From assembly GCA_051892815.1 (NCBI GenBank), contig JBJFGP010000179.1, positions 1-10,726 of the forward strand: a stretch of DNA of 10,726 nucleotides. Reading direction: 5' to 3'. The position numbers and the translations under genes were made by a program. This document shows positions 6,900-10,726 of this stretch, in pieces; the stretch's first letter is position 1; the number at the start of each line of letters is the position of its first letter. The DNA is from JAXFQS01 sp051892815 (GTDB lineage: Bacteria > Verrucomicrobiota > Kiritimatiellia > RFP12 > DVOR01). Below the pieces are notes generated by a model that had not been told where the DNA came from, ran no database searches, and saw only the letters and a list, made by a program, of their open reading frames with translations.

Positions 6900-7622
6900 A
6901 TGATTGCCGACTACCGCGAAGCCGTCGACCTTTCGGTCCCGCCCTTGCCGCCCTACGAGGGGGCTCGTCCGCCCTTTCTGAGGCGTTCCCCCGGGCGCGT
7001 GCAGGTCATCGCCGAGTACAAGCGCCAGTCCCCCTCGCGCGGTGTCATCTGCACCAGGTACGAACCTGAGGAGGTCGCGGGTATGTACGAACGGGGGGGA
7101 GCCGTTGCTATCTCCGTACTCACCCAGTGCCAACATTTCGGGGGCCATCTTACCTACCTTTCCCGGATGCGCACGGCCACCCGCCTGCCCCTGCTCCGGA
7201 AAGACTTCATCTACTGCGAAAGGCAGGTCCTCGACACCGCCGCGACCCCTGCCTCCGCCCTCCTGCTCATCGTCGCGCTCACACCCGATGCCAAGGAACT
7301 CCGCCGATTGCGGGAACTCGCCGAAAGCTTCGGCATCCAAGCCGTCGTCGAAATCTACAGCCGCCAACAACTCGACATCGCCCGCGCCTCCGGCGCCCGC
7401 ATCATCCAGGTCAACAACCGCAACCTCGACACCCTCGAAGTCGATCCCAACCGAGCCCAGACCCTCATCCAACACCGCCAAGAGCCCGAAATCTGGATTG
7501 CCGCCAGCGGCATCCAAGACACCCTCGCCCCCGCCCAAGGCTACGACGCCGCACTCGTCGGCACCGCCCTCATGGCCGCCCCCTCGCCCGAAAACGCCCT
7601 CCGGAGACTCGCCCCATGCTAA
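6900..7622 (+). CDS. trpC: Indole-3-glycerol phosphate synthase (TrpC), short N-terminus, altered active-site residue
   Basis: TrpC closes the ring of CdRP to give indole-3-glycerol phosphate. The 240-residue protein is a TIM barrel with the expected residues: Glu39 and Lys41 (IAEYKRQSPSRG), Lys101 (LRKDF), Glu151 (VVEIYS), Asn172 (VNNRN), Ser203 (SGI) and the phosphate site GYDAALVG (214-221). Two features are unusual. The position before Ser203, Glu in the family (Glu210 of the Sulfolobus enzyme by my alignment), is Ala202. The N-terminus is about 12 residues shorter than the Sulfolobus enzyme, so much of the substrate-covering helix alpha0 is missing or altered. No alternative start explains this, since upstream sequence lies inside trpD. 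ATG follows the trpD TGA after one base and has no strong ribosome-binding site, suggesting translational coupling. TrpC identity is firm from fold and operon; full activity is less certain. Base use changes from mixed to C-rich near 7200. Confidence 0.92.
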   Translation: MIADYREAVDLSVPPLPPYEGARPPFLRRSPGRVQVIAEYKRQSPSRGVICTRYEPEEVAGMYERGGAVAISVLTQCQHFGGHLTYLSRMRTATRLPLLRKDFIYCERQVLDTAATPASALLLIVALTPDAKELRRLRELAESFGIQAVVEIYSRQQLDIARASGARIIQVNNRNLDTLEVDPNRAQTLIQHRQEPEIWIAASGIQDTLAPAQGYDAALVGTALMAAPSPENALRRLAPC

Positions 7623-8194
7623 TCAAAGTCTGCGGACTCACCCGCCAGCAAGACCTCGACCTCTGCGCCAGCCTCAAAGTCGACCTCTGCGGCTTCGTCT
7701 TCCACCGACCCAGCCCCCGCTACATCAGCCCCGAAGCCGCCGGCCAACTCGACAGCCACACCTGCCGGCGTGTCGGAGTCTTCACCACACACGACCCCGA
7801 ACAGATCCTCCACGATGCCCAGACCGCACGCCTCGACTGGATACAACTCCACGCCAACCAGGCCGACCAACTCATCCGCCAGATAGGTCCCGAGCGGACC
7901 ATAAGAGTCTGGACCCCCACCACCACCTGGCCCCTCCAAAATCCCCTCACGCCCTACATCCTCATGGACGCCGGATACGGCACCGGACACTGCCTCGACT
8001 GGCGCAACCTCCCCCAGACAAACACACCAGTCATCATCGCCGGAGGCCTCGACTCCACCACCATCCCGGCCATGCTCCAGATCCTCAACCCCGCAGGAAT
8101 CGACCTCAACTCAGGCGTCGAAACCGCCCCCGGAATAAAAGACCACCGCAAACTTTCCAACCTGCTTGAACAACTAAAGGATTACCATGAATAA
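7616..8194 (+). CDS. trpF: Phosphoribosylanthranilate isomerase (TrpF)
   Basis: TrpF carries out the Amadori rearrangement of phosphoribosylanthranilate to CdRP, the step before TrpC. The 192-residue protein begins MLIKVCGLTR, placing the general-base Cys at 6; LMDAGYGTG (117-124) carries the general-acid Asp118. IAGGLD (141-146) and DLNSGVETAPGIKD (163-176) are the phosphate-binding ends of the barrel. It is slightly shorter than the usual 200 residues or so but appears complete. It is a separate gene here, unlike the TrpC-TrpF fusion of E. coli. ATG 7616 overlaps the trpC end by 7 nt, with a GGAG (7603-7606) 9 nt upstream. The gene is uniformly C-rich (27 C to 12 G in 8041-8100). Confidence 0.95.
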   Translation: MLIKVCGLTRQQDLDLCASLKVDLCGFVFHRPSPRYISPEAAGQLDSHTCRRVGVFTTHDPEQILHDAQTARLDWIQLHANQADQLIRQIGPERTIRVWTPTTTWPLQNPLTPYILMDAGYGTGHCLDWRNLPQTNTPVIIAGGLDSTTIPAMLQILNPAGIDLNSGVETAPGIKDHRKLSNLLEQLKDYHE

Positions 8195-9362
8195 AGGCTA
8201 TTACGGACAATTCGGCGGCTGCTTCGTGCCCGAAGTCCTCATCCCCCCCTTGCGCGAACTCGAAGCCGCCATGCAGAACATCCTGCCCACCAAGGCATTC
8301 GCCGACGAACTCGACACCTTGCTCAAAGAGTACGCCGGTCGCGCCACCCCCATCACCCACTGCCCCACACTCTCCGCCGAACTCGGTTTCAACCTCTTCC
8401 TCAAACGCGAAGACCTCCTCCACACCGGCGCGCACAAAATAAACAACGCCCTTGGACAGGCACTTCTGGCCAAAAAGATGGGCAAGACCGCCCTCCTCGC
8501 CGAGACAGGTGCCGGACAGCACGGTGTCGCCACAGCCGCCGCAGCCGCACGCCTCGGCATGGCCTGCACCATCTATATGGGCGCGGAGGATGTCGAGCGC
8601 CAGGCGCCCAATGTCCAACGCATGAAACTCTTCGGTGCCAAGGTAGTCCCCATTCCGACAGGTTCCCGCACCCTCAAGGACGCCATAAACGCCGCGCTGA
8701 GGGCCTGGGTGGTAGAACAGAAGACCACTCATTACTGTTTCGGCACCGCCGCGGGGCCAGCGCCATTCCCGGAACTGGTGCGCGAATTCCAGTCGGTCAT
8801 AGGCAAGGAGACCCGCGCACAAATGTTGGAACGGACGGGACGGTTGCCTGATGCGGTGGTGGCTTGCGTGGGTGGTGGCTCCAATGCGATTGGCATGTTT
8901 CACGCGTTTGTGCCGGACGAATCGGTCCGGATTATTGGTGTCGAGGCGGGTGGTTCCGGGGAACCGGGGTGTGCGAGTTCTGCCTCTCTGACGACGGGAG
9001 AGCCGGGCGTCTTGCACGGGGAGTATACGCTTCTTCTGCAGGATGGAGATGGGCAGATTCTGGACTCTTCGTCGGTTTCGGCTGGGCTGGATTATCCGGG
9101 TGTTGGGCCTGAACATGCGATGCTCCAGGCGTGCGGGAGGGTGGAATATCACGCGGCTTATGATGGGCAGGCGCTGGCGGCGGTGAAGGAACTTTGCCGC
9201 AAGGAGGGTATCTTGCCGGCGCTGGAGTCGTCGCACGCGCTGGGGTGGGTTTTGGCGCACCGGGAGGCGTTTGGGGCGGGGCAGAATGTGGTGGTGAACC
9301 TCTCGGGTCGGGGGGACAAAGATATGGGCATCATTCACCGGTGCCTGCCTGAGATTCTCTAA
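8187..9362 (+). CDS. trpB: Tryptophan synthase beta chain (TrpB)
   Basis: TrpB is the PLP-dependent subunit that condenses indole, channelled from TrpA, with serine to give tryptophan. The 391-residue protein is nearly full family length and of the standard TrpB1 type. Lys84 in HTGAHKINN is the PLP Schiff-base lysine, Glu106 in ETGAGQHG is the catalytic acid/base, GGGSN (229-233) binds the PLP phosphate and SGRGDKD near the C-terminus holds the pyridine ring. One small departure is AGPAPFP (189-195), where AGPHPFP is usual. ATG 8187 overlaps the trpF end by 8 nt and has AAGGA five bases upstream. Base use flips within the gene: 8341-8400 has 32 C and 7 G, while 9241-9300 has 9 C and 31 G, with the change at about 8580-8820, although the protein is conserved throughout. 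Confidence 0.97.
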   Translation: MNKGYYGQFGGCFVPEVLIPPLRELEAAMQNILPTKAFADELDTLLKEYAGRATPITHCPTLSAELGFNLFLKREDLLHTGAHKINNALGQALLAKKMGKTALLAETGAGQHGVATAAAAARLGMACTIYMGAEDVERQAPNVQRMKLFGAKVVPIPTGSRTLKDAINAALRAWVVEQKTTHYCFGTAAGPAPFPELVREFQSVIGKETRAQMLERTGRLPDAVVACVGGGSNAIGMFHAFVPDESVRIIGVEAGGSGEPGCASSASLTTGEPGVLHGEYTLLLQDGDGQILDSSSVSAGLDYPGVGPEHAMLQACGRVEYHAAYDGQALAAVKELCRKEGILPALESSHALGWVLAHREAFGAGQNVVVNLSGRGDKDMGIIHRCLPEIL

Positions 9363-9372
9363 TTTCCATTGC

Positions 9373-9384
9373 AGGATTTGTCTT
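9373..9384 (+). promoter_or_regulatory. Ribosome-binding site of trpA
   Basis: AGGA (9373-9376) lies 8 nt before ATG 9385 in the 22-nt trpB-trpA gap. It supports the short TrpA start, since no ATG, GTG or TTG occurs in frame between the trpB end and this ATG. Confidence 0.65.
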
Positions 9385-10110
9385 ATGAAGTTGATACCTT
9401 TCATCACGGCTGGCTCCCCTTCGCTGGAGGGATTCCTGCCGACCTTGCGCGAGTTGGATGCGAACGGGGCGGATGTCATCGAGGTTGGGATTCCCTTTTC
9501 CGACCCGGTAGCAGACGGTCCGGTCATTGAAGCGGCGTCGATTGTGGCGCGGCAGAACGGGGCGTCGCTCCGGCGCATTCTGGACCTGCTGGAGGAACTC
9601 GGCCAGACGCGGGCGAAGTTGGTCTTGATGGGCTATATGAATCCCTTTCTTCAGTACGGTTTCGAAGCCTTGGCGGAGCGGTGCAAGCGGCTGGGAATCT
9701 ACGGTCTGATTATCCCCGACCTGCCCCTCGACGAAGATGCGCCGTACCGTGAAATCCTCGCGCGCGCGGGCATCCATCTTATCGCCCTGGTGGCGCCGAA
9801 CACGCCCGAGGAGCGGATGCGGCAGTACGCGAAAGTCGCCACCGGCTATGTCTATGTCGTCTCCTCGATGGGCGTCACCGGCGTGCGCAAGGAGATGCCG
9901 CCAGACCTCGCCGAGACAATGCGCCGCGCCCGGTCGGTCTTTAGCCTTCCGCTCGCGCTCGGCTTCGGTCTCTCATCCCCCGAGCAACTCAAGGGCATTC
10001 CCCCCGACTGCCTGCCCGACGCCGTCATCTTCGGCTCCGCGCTGGTCAAACACCTAGGCGAAGGCGGCTCCGCGGCGGCCTTTATGCAACGCTGGGCGAG
10101 CGTCAAGTAG
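9385..10110 (+). CDS. trpA: Tryptophan synthase alpha chain (TrpA), short N-terminus
   Basis: TrpA cleaves indole-3-glycerol phosphate to indole and glyceraldehyde 3-phosphate and passes indole through the tunnel to TrpB. The 241-residue TIM barrel keeps both catalytic acids: Glu33 in DVIEVGIPFSDP and Asp44 in VADGP, equivalent to E. coli Glu49 and Asp60. Also present are MGYMNP (82-87), GLIIPDLPLDE and the loop-6 segment SSMGVTGVR. DGPVIE replaces the usual DGPVIQ. The protein is about 20-25 residues shorter than most TrpA. Most of this is at the N-terminus, which starts directly at LIPFITAGSPS and so lacks the usual first helix. The ribosome-binding site supports the short start. The first half of the gene is G-rich and the second half C-rich on the + strand. 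Operon position confirms identity. Confidence 0.95.
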   Translation: MKLIPFITAGSPSLEGFLPTLRELDANGADVIEVGIPFSDPVADGPVIEAASIVARQNGASLRRILDLLEELGQTRAKLVLMGYMNPFLQYGFEALAERCKRLGIYGLIIPDLPLDEDAPYREILARAGIHLIALVAPNTPEERMRQYAKVATGYVYVVSSMGVTGVRKEMPPDLAETMRRARSVFSLPLALGFGLSSPEQLKGIPPDCLPDAVIFGSALVKHLGEGGSAAAFMQRWASVK

Positions 10111-10125
10111 CCCGGTCAACCCGGC

Positions 10126-10223
10126 GCACCAAGAGGGACGATTCGTATCCACCTTCCCCTGCCGCACCTGCCTAGGATTCCCTCCGGCAGGTAGGCAGGA
10201 GTCTACCCCCTTGGTGCCAACCT
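10126..10223 (-). repeat. Nested inverted repeats after trpA, copy 3 of the intergenic repeat
   Basis: An outer pair GCACCAAG (10126-10133) and CTTGGTGC (10210-10217) encloses an inner pair CCTGCCTA (10167-10174) and TAGGCAGG (10192-10199). The inner left arm can instead pair as ACCTGCC (10166-10172) with GGCAGGT (10186-10192), so two folds compete. Read on the minus strand from 10223 it matches copy 2 at 3725-3774. No T-run follows, so it is not a classical terminator, but as the only strong structure after trpA it might end or protect the operon transcript. Confidence 0.55.
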
Positions 10224-10316
10224 GCCGGGGCGCGAGCCACGCACCATTTCCACCCGACGAAACGCCCCCGACGCGGCGTCCCCTGCCACTTTCTCCCCAG
10301 CCGCGCCACATAACAC

Positions 10317-10345
10317 TTGCTTTCCCGCCCGTCTTTTGAGATAAT
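10317..10345 (+). promoter_or_regulatory. Promoter of the tRNA-Ser gene
   Basis: A -35 TTGCTT (10317-10322), 17-bp spacer and -10 GATAAT (10340-10345) predict transcription from about 10352, some 17 nt before the mature tRNA. The tRNA is therefore probably expressed independently of the trp operon. Confidence 0.6.
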
Positions 10346-10368
10346 ATCCCCATTCTACATTTGACCTT

Positions 10369-10462
10369 GGAGAGATGGCCGAGTGGCTGAAGGCAGTGGT
10401 TTGCTAAACCGCCGTATCGGGTCAAACTGGTACCGAGGGTTCGAATCCCTCTCTCTCCGCCA
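10369..10462 (+). tRNA. tRNA-Ser (anticodon GCU)
   Basis: This is a complete class II tRNA. The acceptor stem pairs GGAGAGA (10369-10375) with TCTCTCC (10452-10458), followed by discriminator G and an encoded CCA (10460-10462). The anticodon stem GTGGT/ACCGC encloses loop TTGCTAA, giving anticodon GCU at 10403-10405 for AGC/AGU serine codons. The long variable arm forms a stem GTATCGG/CTGGTAC, as in serine tRNAs. The T arm is GAGGG-TTCGAAT-CCCTC. Confidence 0.97.
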
Positions 10463-10726
10463 TTTAATTCTTATAATTATACTGCTTGTTTTGGGTGTGA
10501 TAGTGGTGAAAATTACCAAAAACAGTAGGACATTTTGACAATACGGGGACAAGACAACAGCCCAGTAAAATAACTTATCGATTTCTGAAAAACCATTTTT
10601 CTATCGTTTTTTGCCTGTTTTTATGGCGACAATTTGACAACAAAATAATATTTACTTATTATTTTGCGCCGGTTCAATGGTAAACAGCCATAATAGTAAT
10701 GGCGAATCTGCTCTCTTGCTTTCATT
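10463..10726. other. AT-rich DNA directly downstream of the tRNA
   Basis: Composition changes abruptly at the tRNA 3' end: 10501-10680 is about 33% GC, against about 65% in coding segments sampled elsewhere. It contains an AT-rich 15-base palindrome GAAAAA-CCA-TTTTTC (10587-10601), two TTTGACAA copies (about 10534 and 10633), a promoter and a larger palindrome near 10641-10666. No complete gene is visible. Two frames (ATG 10677 and ATG 10699) stay open to the window end and could begin a gene outside it. A tRNA-associated island is possible, but no attachment-site repeat or integrase is visible here. Confidence 0.5.
10634..10666 (+). promoter_or_regulatory. Promoter overlapped by a perfect palindrome (operator-like)
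   Basis: A perfect -35 TTGACA (10634-10639), 17-bp spacer and -10 TATTAT (10657-10662) form a good sigma70-type promoter with a start near 10669. A perfect 10-bp inverted repeat, CAAAATAATA (10641-10650) and TATTATTTTG (10657-10666) with a 6-nt centre, covers the spacer and the -10. This is the usual layout of a repressor operator. The controlled gene would begin at or beyond the right edge. AT-rich DNA can give such matches by chance. Confidence 0.45.

Noticed and set aside
8106..9578. A 490-residue open frame on the minus strand across trpB and the start of trpA
   Set aside because: Strong base bias in GC-rich coding DNA removes stops from the antisense frame. trpB on the + strand carries every family motif, so this is a shadow.
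10355..10552. A small minus-strand frame containing RRERDSNPRYQ
   Set aside because: This is the translation of the reverse strand of the serine tRNA, a well-known spurious annotation, not a protein gene.
10677..10726. ATG 10677 or ATG 10699 as the start of a gene running off the right edge
   Set aside because: Only 28-50 bases are visible, with no convincing ribosome-binding site; noted under the promoter but not called as a coding region.

Overview
The window is a GC-rich bacterial chromosome segment. Its core is a complete tryptophan biosynthesis operon on the + strand, in the order trpE, trpGD (fused), trpC, trpF, trpB, trpA (3946-10110). To the left, on the minus strand, are two secreted polymer-degrading enzymes: a GH97 alpha-galactosidase-type glycoside hydrolase (1513-3513) and a tannase/feruloyl-esterase-family protein that runs off the left edge (1-1041). 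To the right are tRNA-Ser(GCU) (10369-10462) and then an AT-rich stretch to the window end.

The organism cannot be named from this sequence. High GC, sigma70-type promoters with consensus-like boxes, and a GH97 plus tannase pair suggest a polysaccharide-degrading Gram-negative bacterium. A member of the PVC group or Bacteroidota would fit, but this is a weak inference. Nothing marks the main segment as phage or plasmid.

GH97 and trpE are transcribed divergently from the 3514-3945 gap. Each side has a good promoter: TTGCTA-17-TATAAT for GH97 and TTGACA-17-TATACT for trp. The trp genes are tightly coupled: trpE/trpG overlap by 20 nt, trpD/trpC are 1 nt apart, trpC/trpF overlap by 7 nt, trpF/trpB overlap by 8 nt, and trpB/trpA are separated by 22 nt. 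Together they encode every step from chorismate to tryptophan. I see no Trp-codon leader peptide, T-box or TrpR-like operator.

Several things merit a second look. G/C strand asymmetry flips repeatedly along the window, including inside single genes (trpB, the tannase). A degenerate palindrome-rich repeat occurs in three intergenic gaps. TrpC has Ala where the family has an active-site Glu, and both TrpC and TrpA are short at the N-terminus. The tannase has Glu in place of the Cys that normally precedes the catalytic Ser. A promoter with an overlapping perfect palindrome lies in the AT-rich DNA just beyond the tRNA, at a classic island-integration position. I found no clearly new multi-gene system; most of the window is ordinary metabolism.
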